Source of the DNA: Polyangiaceae bacterium | GTDB taxonomy: Bacteria > Myxococcota_A > Polyangia > Polyangiales > Polyangiaceae | Direction of reading: 5' to 3' | Assembly (NCBI GenBank): GCA_020633205.1 | Contig: JACKEB010000013.1 | Span: 496,001-560,000 of the forward strand | Length of the DNA stretch: 64,000 bases | In this document: positions 18,201-25,314 of the stretch, in pieces | Position numbering within the stretch: position 1 is the first letter of the stretch | How the letters are laid out: each line of letters starts with the position of its first letter | Program-made: the position numbers and the translations under genes | Notes under the pieces: generated by a model | Databases searched by the model: none | Seen by the model: only the letters and a program-made list of their open reading frames with translations | What the model was told of the DNA's origin: nothing

Positions 18201-19019
18201 TTTCAACATGGCAATCAGCTATTGGACGAGCTCGTCACATCGAAGCGCCTGACGGCGAAGGCCCGTTACGGCTTCTTCCCCGCCGCCAGCGTCGGCGACG
18301 ATATCGTGGTCTACGGGGACGCGACGCGGAGCCAGGAGCGCTTGCGCTTCAACATGCTCCGTCAACAGACTCGCCAGGCGCAGTCGTCGGAGTTCCGCTG
18401 CCTTGCCGATTTCGTGGCGCCCGCGGATAGCGGCTTGCAGGATCACATCGGCGCGTTCGTCGTGACAGCGGGACTCGGCGCCGACGCCGTCGCGAAGGAG
18501 TACGAGGCGAAGCTCGACGACTACTCGGCGATCTTGGTGAAGGCACTTGCGGATCGCCTCGCGGAGGCGTTCGCCGAGCTCCTGCACCAGCGAGTGCGCG
18601 CCGAGTGGGGCTATGGCGATCCGGCGGACATCACCCAGAGCGACCTGATCGCGGAAAAGTATCGCGGGATCCGCCCGGCCTTCGGGTATCCGGCCTGTCC
18701 CGATCACAGCGAGAAGCCGAAGCTCTTCGAGCTGCTAGCAGCCGAGGAGATTGGCGTTGAGTTGACCGAGACCTTCGCGATGACACCCGCGGCCAGTGTG
18801 AGCGGCATCTACTTGGGCCACCCAGAATCCCGCTATTTCATGGTGGGCAAGCTGGGTGCGGATCAGATCGCCGACTACGCGGCCCGCAAGGGGATCTCCG
18901 ACGCCGAGGCCGAGCGCTGGCTGGCTTCGAACCTTGGCTACGATCCGGCCGGGGGGGACACGGAGGCGCGGGGTGACGGCGCTGCCGGTCGCCTCAGCAG
19001 CGCGCCGGCGGCGGAGTAG
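15273..19019 (+). CDS. metH: Cobalamin-dependent methionine synthase
   Basis: 1248 residues, close to the roughly 1230 usual for MetH. It transfers a methyl group from 5-methyltetrahydrofolate through cobalamin to homocysteine. Domain order: homocysteine-binding barrel (about 10-330) with zinc cysteines in SVGINCALGA and GGCCGTTPEH (C310/C311); pterin-binding barrel (about 355-620, FQMVGERTNVTGSKRF); cap and B12-binding domain (about 660-890) with D757-x-H759-x-x-G762 in DVHDIGKNIVG, where the histidine is the cobalt ligand; and the SAM-binding reactivation domain (about 910-1220). It lies 57 bases downstream of the ArsR-methyltransferase gene and is probably controlled by it. I see no B12 or SAM riboswitch in that short gap. 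Confidence 0.98.
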   Translation: MSDIDTQIRKLASERVLLLDGAMGTVLQRHQFGEDAFRGDLFKDHTSEVKGNNDLLVLTQPDAILGVHRQYLEAGSDIIETNTFAATSIAQADYSLESAVYDINVRAAQLARQAADEFTAKDPKRPRFVAGAVGPMNRTLSISPDVNDAAFRAVTFDQVCDAYVEQIRALAEGGVDLLLIETIFDTLNSKAAIVAANRVARERGVKIPLMLSVTITDRSGRTLSGQTLEAFWTSVRHAEPLSVGINCALGATEMRPYISELSRIADTLVSCYPNAGLPNAFGEYDQTPGETGALLADFAKEQFANVYGGCCGTTPEHIAAIAKSLQGAEPRQPAAPPEFAQFSGLEPLTIRPDSNFQMVGERTNVTGSKRFARLIKEENYVEAVEVALQQVQNGANIIDINMDEGMLDSEACMTRFLNLLATEPDIARVPIMIDSSRWTVIEAGLKCVQGRAIVNSISLKEGEEDFIRKARHIKDYGAGVVVMAFDEQGQAETIERKFEICQRSYRILVDQVGFDPKSIIFDPNVLAVATGIEEHNEFAVNFIEGTRRIKQNLPGAMVSGGVSNLSFSFRGNEVVREAMNSAFLYYAIEAGLDMGIVNAGQLAVYEEIPKELLLRVEDVLFNRRSDATERLVEFAETVKSAGTKREVDLSWRETSVEQRIQHALVKGVVEFIEQDVEEARQKYDRPLHVIEGPMMDGMKIVGDLFGDGKMFLPQVVKSARVMKRGVAYLLPFMEEEKAKTGESRAHAKVLLATVKGDVHDIGKNIVGVVLGCNNYEVVDMGVMVPTDKILNTAAEIGADVIGLSGLITPSLDEMVGVAKEMQRRGMQVPLLIGGATTSRQHTAVKIAPEYARETVHVLDASRAVNVVSSLLDPAQRETFDAQNRAEQSKLRSLHTGRGVKPVVSLSEARQAKPKLSWTSEEIATPSFTGLMTLEDFSLAEIRKYIDWTFFFTAWELKGRYPEILDSPRYGEAARELFQHGNQLLDELVTSKRLTAKARYGFFPAASVGDDIVVYGDATRSQERLRFNMLRQQTRQAQSSEFRCLADFVAPADSGLQDHIGAFVVTAGLGADAVAKEYEAKLDDYSAILVKALADRLAEAFAELLHQRVRAEWGYGDPADITQSDLIAEKYRGIRPAFGYPACPDHSEKPKLFELLAAEEIGVELTETFAMTPAASVSGIYLGHPESRYFMVGKLGADQIADYAARKGISDAEAERWLASNLGYDPAGGDTEARGDGAAGRLSSAPAAE

Positions 19020-19070
19020 TTTCCCGGCTTGTCGTCTCGCGGTGCCCGTGAAATCCTAGCTTGAGGCACC

Positions 19071-19808
19071 GTGAGCAACTTGCGCGACACCGACCGAATG
19101 AGCCCGGCGGAGCTTCCGCCGGAAGATGATGAGCCTGCGGCGCACGCGTCCGAACACGTCGCGCCCCACGCGGTTCCCCGAGTCTCGGCGCACAAGACCA
19201 TGGAACTCGACACCGTCAAGGTGTCGGACCCTGCGTTGAACTCGCGCAACGCGCCGACTCAGCGCGGCCTGCGAGCTCCTGTGATTCCGCCCGGATATAA
19301 ACCTGAGGCGGACGCCGGGTACGCGGTCGACGATGTGCCCAAGCCACCCACTAGCAAGCCCTGGCTGCTGATCGCTGGTGGTGGTGCGGTCGTCCTGCTG
19401 CTCGGTGCGGGCTTGGCGTTTGCCCTATCCCGTGGGTCGGCGCCTGCCTCGGCGGATAGCGCTTCGGTGCAAGAGGCGGCGACTCAGGTTAGCGAGCCAA
19501 AGGCAGCAGAGGCCGCGGACAACACGCCCGAGGCGCCGGCGGCTGAAGCCACCGAGTCTGCTGCCGCTGCCACGGGCGCTGCCCCGGCTCCGACAGAAGA
19601 TGACACGAAGGCAGAATCTGCAGCGAAGGCAGAAGCTGCAGCGAAGGCAGAAGCTGCAGCGAAGGCAGAAGCTGAAACAGCGAAGACCGCACCGAAGCCC
19701 AGTTCTCAGTCCACTTCCAACCCACCTTCTGCAAAGCCGACCGCGACGAGCAAGTCCACCGCGAAGCCCACGGGCAAAGACGGGAAGCCCTGGGAAGAGT
19801 GGATGTAG
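19071..19808 (+). CDS. Single-pass membrane protein with Ala/Lys-rich repeat tail, unknown function
   Basis: 245 residues from a GTG. An acidic N-terminal region (residues 1-100) precedes one transmembrane helix (about 101-122, LLIAGGGAVVLLLGAGLAFAL). The rest is an extended, low-complexity Ala/Glu/Thr/Lys/Pro segment with four AAKAEA-type units (about 183-206), ending KPWEEWM. With no signal peptide, the N-terminus is likely cytoplasmic and the repeat tail periplasmic. Such proteins are common in myxobacteria; no domain recognised. It converges on the phosphoesterase gene with 27 bases between. Confidence 0.7.
   Translation: MSNLRDTDRMSPAELPPEDDEPAAHASEHVAPHAVPRVSAHKTMELDTVKVSDPALNSRNAPTQRGLRAPVIPPGYKPEADAGYAVDDVPKPPTSKPWLLIAGGGAVVLLLGAGLAFALSRGSAPASADSASVQEAATQVSEPKAAEAADNTPEAPAAEATESAAAATGAAPAPTEDDTKAESAAKAEAAAKAEAAAKAEAETAKTAPKPSSQSTSNPPSAKPTATSKSTAKPTGKDGKPWEEWM
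19610..19675. repeat. 18-base tandem repeats encoding AAKAEA
   Basis: Three to four copies of an 18-base unit (GCAGCGAAGGCAGAAGCT) in the tail of the single-pass membrane protein. The unit length matches the repeats at 11642 and 34918, although the sequence and the hexapeptide differ. Confidence 0.85.
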
Positions 19809-19835
19809 GCTTCCGTCAGCCGTGCGACTTCGGTC

Positions 19836-20855
19836 CTAGGCTGGGCAGAGCTGGGCTTCGACTCGCGTCAGGTCGCCACGTAGCTCCACTCGCACATGAT
19901 GGCGCACGCGTCGTCTCCGCCCGACCTTGCGGGCTGCCCACTCCGCGGCTTCTTTTAGCCTGGGGTCCTGAGGACGAAGCGTCTGCCTGCCTTCAACGGT
20001 TGGAGGTAGCTCGGAGTCGACTCCAATTTTTGCCACGCGGAAAACGCGCGGAACTCGCGCAGCATTCACGTAGTAGGTGCCGTCCTGCTCCTCGACCCAG
20101 GAGCGGTCGCCGCCGCCTTTGAGCGCATGGTGCATGTGTCCAGCGAGCACGGCGCGCACCCGCTTGCCTTGGAGCGCGGCGTAGTCTAGCGCGCCACGTA
20201 GGTCCGGATCCCCGAAGTCACCTGCGTTGCGGCGGAAATCACAGCCCCAAATCGAGTCGCGCGCCTCTCCGAGGCCCGTCGGCCCGTTGTGGGCCAGGAA
20301 CAACAGCTCGCTGGATGCATCGTCCACGAGCTGCTTGAGTCGGGTCTCGGAGTCTTCGAGAGATGCAACGCCAAAGGCGCGCTTCATCAACGGCCGGAAG
20401 GCGAGCCGTGGTCCTCCGAAGGAGTGGGGGCGCGCTGCCACGATGCTGAGCGTTTGCGTGCGGAACCGAAAGCGGTGCAGGCTGTAGCCGACCAGCGGGA
20501 TGGGGCCCAGGGCCTCGGCTAGCTCCTTGCGTCGACGTTCTTCACCGCCGCTCGCGAGCTCGATCAGAGAACCGACGCCGGAGATCTCCGCTGCCAGCTG
20601 CGCGGGGGTTATCGCGTCGTGGTTCCCAGGTAAGACCAGAGCTGGCTTCTCCAAGCGGGCAATGGACCGCGCGACCTTGAGCGTGCCACCGATGGTGTAG
20701 CCACCGAGGTCACCCACGAACAACACCAGATCGTAGTCGCTCTGGTTGAAGTACTCGACGTCCGGCGGGCCCCAGAAAGCGTGGATGTCTCCCACTACCG
20801 CGATGCGGATGGGTGGCTCGGGAGAGCTGGGGGCGGCTGTGTCGGATTCGGTCAT
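19836..20855 (-). CDS. Calcineurin-like metallophosphoesterase (TIGR04168-like)
   Basis: 339 residues with the full metal-binding set: GDIH (22-25), GDLGG, GNHD, the AHNGPTG loop and GHMHH. The IAVVGDIHAFWGPPDVEYFN start and the FVGDLGG spacing resemble the TIGR04168 family known from cyanobacteria and plants. It is expected to be a soluble, two-metal phosphoesterase; the substrate is not predictable. The next gene upstream in the opposite direction is 420 bases away. Confidence 0.85.
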   Translation of the reverse strand: MTESDTAAPSSPEPPIRIAVVGDIHAFWGPPDVEYFNQSDYDLVLFVGDLGGYTIGGTLKVARSIARLEKPALVLPGNHDAITPAQLAAEISGVGSLIELASGGEERRRKELAEALGPIPLVGYSLHRFRFRTQTLSIVAARPHSFGGPRLAFRPLMKRAFGVASLEDSETRLKQLVDDASSELLFLAHNGPTGLGEARDSIWGCDFRRNAGDFGDPDLRGALDYAALQGKRVRAVLAGHMHHALKGGGDRSWVEEQDGTYYVNAARVPRVFRVAKIGVDSELPPTVEGRQTLRPQDPRLKEAAEWAARKVGRRRRVRHHVRVELRGDLTRVEAQLCPA

Positions 20856-21059
20856 TGGTTGAAGTCGTGGCCGACAGCGTCACGTACGCACTGCTCCGCC
20901 TCCAACGTTCAGGCTAGCGCGTCGTCTGTTTGACTCCAGCTATCGCTACTCCGTGGGTTGTTTCGAAAGGGTTTCCCTGAGCGTCTAAAATATTACCGTG
21001 CGGAGATAACCAGCGCTCCGCTAGCGATTCTTAGCTGGCTGAGCGGCTGAGCAATCTTT

Positions 21060-21096
21060 GACCCCTCGCGTGGCTTCGAACACCCCTTGAGGGGTC
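21060..21096. other. Inverted repeat GACCCCTC / GAGGGGTC
   Basis: Perfect 8-base arms at 21060-21067 and 21089-21096 separated by 21 bases. It lies about 106 bases upstream of the glycosyltransferase promoter. It could be an operator or the end of a leftward leader. Confidence 0.5.
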
Positions 21097-21201
21097 GCGT
21101 TGGAACGCCGCAGCGCGGGCGCAGCACGGGGCCAGGGTGGCATGTCTCACCCCCAACAACCTTGCTGAATTCGTAGCACGACCTGGCACCTTCGGGGTGG
21201 T

Positions 21202-21230
21202 TTGCTCGGCTTCCGACGATCCTCTATAAC
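21202..21230 (+). promoter_or_regulatory. Predicted sigma-70 promoter for glycosyltransferase operon
   Basis: TTGCTC (21202-21207), a 17-base spacer, then TATAAC (21225-21230). The GTG start is at 21276 and is preceded by the strong ribosome site AAGGAGA (21264-21270). The start of transcription would be near 21237. Confidence 0.5.
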
Positions 21231-21275
21231 GCCATCGCTGACGCTACGCGTCGAACCGCTAGCAAGGAGAGCAGG

Positions 21276-22481
21276 GTGCGCGTCCTTCACGTCCTACAGA
21301 TGTCCCTACCCGCACAGACGGGGTACTCGATTCGAACCAGCTACATCATGAAGGGCCAGGCGAAGCTGGGGTTCGAGTCCTTCGGTGTGACCTCCGCGAG
21401 GCACCCCAAGCCCGAGGGTGAGATCGAAGTGGTCGATGGCGTGTCCTATCGCCGCACGCCGGAGCTGACCGGACCGCAACCCCCGTTGGTGCGTGAGGCG
21501 CGCCTGATGAACGCGCTCTACCACTCCACCTCGAAGGCGATCCGGGAGTGGCGACCCGATGTGGTCCACGCCCACTCGCCGATGCTGGTGGGGTTGCCAG
21601 CGATGCTCGCCGCGAAGCGTCACCGAGTGCCCTTCGTGTATGAGGTGCGCGACTTGTGGGAGAACGCCTCGGTCGTGCACGGCAAGTTCGCCGAAGGATC
21701 GTTGCAATATCGCCTGGCGAAGGGCGGAGACACTCGAGTCTTCCAGAACGCCGACGCCGTGGTGACGATCTGCGAGGCGATGCGCGATCACATCGCGCCG
21801 CGGGTCGGCGCACGCACGGATCTCAAGGTGATCGCCAACGGCGTTACCGCAGGGAATTTCACGCCACAGGCTCCTTCTAGCGATCTCTTGGCGCGCTATC
21901 AGCTCGAGGGTAAGCGACTATTCGGTTTCCTGGGCTCTTTCGAGCCGTGGGAGGGCCTGCCCGACTTGATTGCGTCGGTGCCGAAGGTCGTGGCAGCCAT
22001 CCCCGACGCCCATTTGATCGTGGTCGGGGGCGGCCATATGGACCAGCCGATACGTGAGCTCGTGAAGCAGCGAAAGCTCGAGGCGCATGTGACGTTCACG
22101 GGTCGCGTACCTCACTCCGAGGTGCAGCAGCTGCTCGCCCTGCCGGAGCTGTTGGTCTACCCGCGCGTGAGCAGTCTGGTCACTGAGCTAACCACCCCAA
22201 TCAAGCCCCTCGAGGCCATGGCCATGGCGCGCCCAGTGCTCGTGAGTGATGTGAAGGCGCTGTTGGAGCTGGCAAAACCAGGCGAAACCGGGATGGCGTT
22301 CCGCTCGGGGGACGTCGACGATCTCGCGCGGAGCGTGGTGAACTTGTTGCAAGACGCCGAGTTGCGTGAGCGTCTTGGGCGGAATGCACGGGCGTACGTG
22401 GAGCGCGAGCGAGATTGGGATACGCTGATCGCTGGCTACGAGGACGTGTACCGCGCGGCTCGCGCCAGAGCCGCCGCTTGA
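21276..22481 (+). CDS. Group 4 glycosyltransferase, exosortase/exopolysaccharide type
   Basis: 401 residues from a GTG with a clear AAGGAGA ribosome site. It is a GT-B fold enzyme: the N-terminal domain begins RVLHVLQMSLPAQTGYSIRT, and the C-terminal donor-binding domain contains KPLEAMAMARPVLVSD (the EX7E-like region) and RLGRNARAYVERERDW. The opening motif and length closely recall the TIGR04063 glycosyltransferases of PEP-CTERM/exosortase polysaccharide loci. It would add a sugar from an activated donor to a lipid-linked repeat unit at the inner membrane. The deacetylase gene follows after 8 bases. Family sure; exosortase association recalled from memory. Confidence 0.9.
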   Translation: MRVLHVLQMSLPAQTGYSIRTSYIMKGQAKLGFESFGVTSARHPKPEGEIEVVDGVSYRRTPELTGPQPPLVREARLMNALYHSTSKAIREWRPDVVHAHSPMLVGLPAMLAAKRHRVPFVYEVRDLWENASVVHGKFAEGSLQYRLAKGGDTRVFQNADAVVTICEAMRDHIAPRVGARTDLKVIANGVTAGNFTPQAPSSDLLARYQLEGKRLFGFLGSFEPWEGLPDLIASVPKVVAAIPDAHLIVVGGGHMDQPIRELVKQRKLEAHVTFTGRVPHSEVQQLLALPELLVYPRVSSLVTELTTPIKPLEAMAMARPVLVSDVKALLELAKPGETGMAFRSGDVDDLARSVVNLLQDAELRERLGRNARAYVERERDWDTLIAGYEDVYRAARARAAA

Positions 22482-22489
22482 GGAGCCCG

Positions 22490-23629
22490 ATGAAGGATCG
22501 ATACTCCGATGAGACTGGTGTCGGCGCGTTGTTTGCTCCGCTGAAGGAGCGCATCGCGAGGACACTCCGTCCGAGTGACACTAGCGGGGCTCGCTTCGAT
22601 CCCGAGCTGCCTGACGATCGCACCCGCGTCTACCTGACGGTGGACACGGAGTGCGCCGAAGAGCGTAACCTCGGCGGGCGCGTTCAACCCCCGATGGGCT
22701 ATGACCTGCGCGTCTGGGGGCGCTTCGACAACCGCGACGAAGAGCTGGGAGTGCCGCTCATCATGAGCGAACTCGAAGCCTACGGGATGCGGGGGACGTT
22801 CTACACCGAAGCGATTGGCGCCCATCACTTCGGCAAGGCGGGGCTGCGTGAGGTGTGTGACCAGATGCTGTCGCGCGGTCACGACGTTCAGCTGCACGTG
22901 CACCCGGTGCAGCGCCGCGCGCTGCTCGAGGCCGGCAAACCGTCTGCTTCGGACAACATCAGTGACTACTCCTTAGAAGAGCAAACGGCGTTGCTCACTG
23001 AAGGCATGGATCTGTTGGCGGACGCGGGCGTGCCGCGAGACTCCATCCGCTCCTACCGAGCTGGCAACTTTGGGGCGAGCAACTTGACGTGGCAGGCCAT
23101 GGCCAAGGCGGGGTTGACGCTCTCGAGCAATTACAACCCCTGCTACTTCGACATCAACTGTGAGATGCGCAGCCCTGATGCGTTGGCAGGATTGTTCCGT
23201 ACGGAAGTTGAAGGAGTATGGGAGTTGCCCATTACCAACTTCCGTCAGCCGAGCGGGGGGTATCGTCACCTGCAGGTGATGGCGGTCAGCCTGGCGGAGA
23301 TGATGCACTCCCTGCGCGCCTGCCGTGCGCGGGGGATCCGCCACGTGACGTTCGTGACTCACTCATTCGAGTTCTTTCACATCGACTCGATTCATGCGCG
23401 GCGCGGCCACAAGAACCTGATCAACATCGCGCGGCTACGCGGCCTCTTGGAGTTCATCCGCAGTCACGAAGACGAGTTCGTGATGGAGACCGTGGGTGAC
23501 CTTGCGGCTCGCCTTCCACAAGAGGTGCCCGACGTTCGGGAATACCCTGCGGAACCACGGGCGCTGCACCTGATGCGCCTGGTCGAGCAAGGCGTCAAGC
23601 GCGTCAGTGCTCATGTGCCGCTACCCTGA
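22490..23629 (+). CDS. Polysaccharide deacetylase-like protein (NodB-fold)
   Basis: 379 residues from the ATG at 22490, preceded by GAGGAGC; the frame opens earlier inside the glycosyltransferase gene. The core resembles CE4-type deacetylases: YLTVDTECAEERN has the metal-site aspartate, GMRGTFYTEAIGA is the second strand, GHDVQLHVHPVQ carries the histidine pair, and SYRAGNFGASNLTW follows. These remove N-acetyl groups from polysaccharide. Co-transcribed with the preceding glycosyltransferase, it would act on the same polymer. No signal peptide is evident, so it may act in the cytosol on a lipid-linked or nucleotide-linked precursor. Confidence 0.82.
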   Translation: MKDRYSDETGVGALFAPLKERIARTLRPSDTSGARFDPELPDDRTRVYLTVDTECAEERNLGGRVQPPMGYDLRVWGRFDNRDEELGVPLIMSELEAYGMRGTFYTEAIGAHHFGKAGLREVCDQMLSRGHDVQLHVHPVQRRALLEAGKPSASDNISDYSLEEQTALLTEGMDLLADAGVPRDSIRSYRAGNFGASNLTWQAMAKAGLTLSSNYNPCYFDINCEMRSPDALAGLFRTEVEGVWELPITNFRQPSGGYRHLQVMAVSLAEMMHSLRACRARGIRHVTFVTHSFEFFHIDSIHARRGHKNLINIARLRGLLEFIRSHEDEFVMETVGDLAARLPQEVPDVREYPAEPRALHLMRLVEQGVKRVSAHVPLP

Positions 23630-23646
23630 TCACACAGTTTGCGCGG

Positions 23647-23663
23647 GGTCGCGCATCGCGACC
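23647..23663. other. Short hairpin after deacetylase gene
   Basis: GGTCGCG (23647-23653) and CGCGACC (23657-23663) with a 3-base loop, 17 bases after the stop. No T-run follows. It may slow or stabilise the transcript between the polysaccharide pair and the esterase gene. Confidence 0.35.
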
Positions 23664-23693
23664 TCACCCTGAGAGACCCCGAGAGAGTGCGAT

Positions 23694-24533
23694 ATGTTGA
23701 GGAAGAACACCCGACCCATCATTCCTGGCGCCGAACCCTGGTCGAGCCCTGGCTCGGGCGACAACGCGCGCATTGGTATCCTGCTCAGCCACGGCTTCAC
23801 CGGGAACCCCAGCAGCATGCGCTGGCTCGGTGAGCGGCTCGCGGCGCGCGGCTTCGCGATGGAGCTGCCGCGCCTGCCCGGCCATGGAACGCACTGGCGA
23901 GACATGGCCAAGACCACGTACGACGACTGGCGTGCAGGGTTCGTCGAAGCACTGCACGAACTCAAGGCGCGTACCGACCACGTGATCGTCGCTGGCCTGT
24001 CGATGGGCGGGACCATCGCCCTCGATGTGGCGTGGGAGTTCGAGCGGGAGCTGGCTGGGGTGGTCGCGATCAACGCCACAGTGCTGGAACGCGAGGGCTT
24101 GCTCGCCAAGCTGGCTCCAGTGCTTCAGTACCTGGTCCCCATCGCGCCCGCCAAGGCTGCTGGTTTGGTGGAGAATGACGCCGCTCGAGAAGGTGTGGAC
24201 GAGAAGGCGTATGCGTTCGTGCCCGCTGCGGCCGGCAACTCCTTCTTGAGTCAGCTTGGGCGGATCCGCCGCCAACTGCCCCAGCTTCACCTGCCAGTGC
24301 TGGTTGCGTATGCGCCTCAAGATCACAGCGTGCCCCCGGCGAATTCCCGCGCAATCCTCGACCTCGTCGGTACTTGGGGCGAAGAGCTAGTGCTCCCGAA
24401 CTCCTACCATCTGGCAACGATGGATCTCGATCGCGAGCTGCTCGAGGAGCGTATCGCCGAGTTTGCGCGTCGAGTGAGCTTGGAGCGCAGTCGGCCGCGG
24501 CGCGACACAGCGAGCGACCAGCCCACTGGTTGA
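23694..24533 (+). CDS. Alpha/beta-hydrolase, carboxylesterase/monoacylglycerol lipase type
   Basis: 279 residues. The triad is visible: nucleophile S103 in AGLSMGG, acid D210 in APQDHSVPP and H239 in NSYHLATMD. LLSHGFTGNPSSMRWLGE forms the oxyanion region. The overall pattern matches bacterial carboxylesterase Est30 and monoglyceride lipases, which cleave short- or medium-chain esters in the cytosol. It has its own 64-base upstream gap with a small hairpin and could be read through from the polysaccharide genes. The DedA-like gene follows after about 40 bases. Confidence 0.9.
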   Translation: MLRKNTRPIIPGAEPWSSPGSGDNARIGILLSHGFTGNPSSMRWLGERLAARGFAMELPRLPGHGTHWRDMAKTTYDDWRAGFVEALHELKARTDHVIVAGLSMGGTIALDVAWEFERELAGVVAINATVLEREGLLAKLAPVLQYLVPIAPAKAAGLVENDAAREGVDEKAYAFVPAAAGNSFLSQLGRIRRQLPQLHLPVLVAYAPQDHSVPPANSRAILDLVGTWGEELVLPNSYHLATMDLDRELLEERIAEFARRVSLERSRPRRDTASDQPTG

Positions 24534-24573
24534 AGGATTGCCGAAGCCCGGGCCGGGCACTAGACCTCAAGGG

Positions 24574-25296
24574 ATGGCGGGGCCTGACAGCGGTGCACTG
24601 AGCCTCGAGGAGGACGAGCAGGGGTTCGCTGCAGGGCGCCGCGGGCGACTCAGTCTGCTGCTCTTCGGGATGGTCGCGCTCGGGGTGGTCGCCACTACGG
24701 GCGCCGCGCTAACGCCAAGCCTGCTGGCGCATCAGCCGCTGCTGTTGATCGCCATGAACCCCAGCATCCCGCATCTGATCACCGTTGCGCCAGCGACGGA
24801 GTGGAGTGCATTCATCGGGGTGGCGGTGTTGCGCTTGATGCTCGCCGATCCGCTCTACTTCGCCATGGGGCGCTGGTTCGGCGTAGACGGAGTGCAATGG
24901 GCCGAGCGCCGGGCCGGGCGCTGGTCTGCCTATTCGCGCTTGCTCGAAGGCGCGTTCAGCCGCTGGGGCAGCCTGCTCGTGTTCTTATCTCCCTACGGAA
25001 TCGTTTGCCTGCTCGCGGGAGCTTCGGGCATGTCGCTCAAGCGTTTCTGGGGACTCAACTTCCTCGGCACGCTGAGCCTGGTGCTGGTGCTGCGCGGGTT
25101 TGGAAAGTCCCTCGCCGGACCCATTGCGACCTTCACCGCCTGGGTCGATGCAAACTCCACTTGGCTCACCTACGTCGCTGTTGGGGTGATCGCGTTTGGG
25201 CTGTTGGTGCGCCGTTTCACGCGCCGGCCGGATCGCCGTGCACGTGACGTCGAGATCAAGCTGAGGGACGATTCCGCGGGGAACGTTGAACGCTGA
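24574..25296 (+). CDS. DedA/SNARE-associated (VTT-domain)-like membrane protein
   Basis: 240 residues from the ATG at 24574 (a TTG at 24538 is possible). Four to five hydrophobic helices are seen, with a re-entrant-like SPYGIVCLLAGASGMSLKRF segment resembling the VTT/DedA core, where a conserved Pro/Gly/Arg region lies between helices. DedA proteins translocate phospholipids or affect membrane potential. The N-terminus is acidic and the C-terminus is basic and cytoplasmic. It converges on the DTW gene with 18 bases between stops. The assignment rests on topology and local motifs only. Confidence 0.6.
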   Translation: MAGPDSGALSLEEDEQGFAAGRRGRLSLLLFGMVALGVVATTGAALTPSLLAHQPLLLIAMNPSIPHLITVAPATEWSAFIGVAVLRLMLADPLYFAMGRWFGVDGVQWAERRAGRWSAYSRLLEGAFSRWGSLLVFLSPYGIVCLLAGASGMSLKRFWGLNFLGTLSLVLVLRGFGKSLAGPIATFTAWVDANSTWLTYVAVGVIAFGLLVRRFTRRPDRRARDVEIKLRDDSAGNVER

Positions 25297-25314
25297 GTTG
25301 CTGGAGCGGGGACG

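Larger units (their letters stand above)
20856..21275. other. 420-base divergent intergenic region
   Basis: No coding frame supported. It contains an A/T patch TAAAATATT at 20986-20994, an inverted repeat at 21060-21096 and a good sigma-70-type promoter at 21202-21230 for the rightward glycosyltransferase gene. Its length suggests that regulators bind here. Confidence 0.6.

Noticed and set aside
21184..21207. Sigma-54-like TGGCAC...TTGCT
   Set aside because: The distance between the two halves is 12 bases where 5 are required.
21370..21395. tRNA T-arm-like GGGGTTCGAGTCC
   Set aside because: It lies inside the glycosyltransferase gene and no cloverleaf can be built around it.
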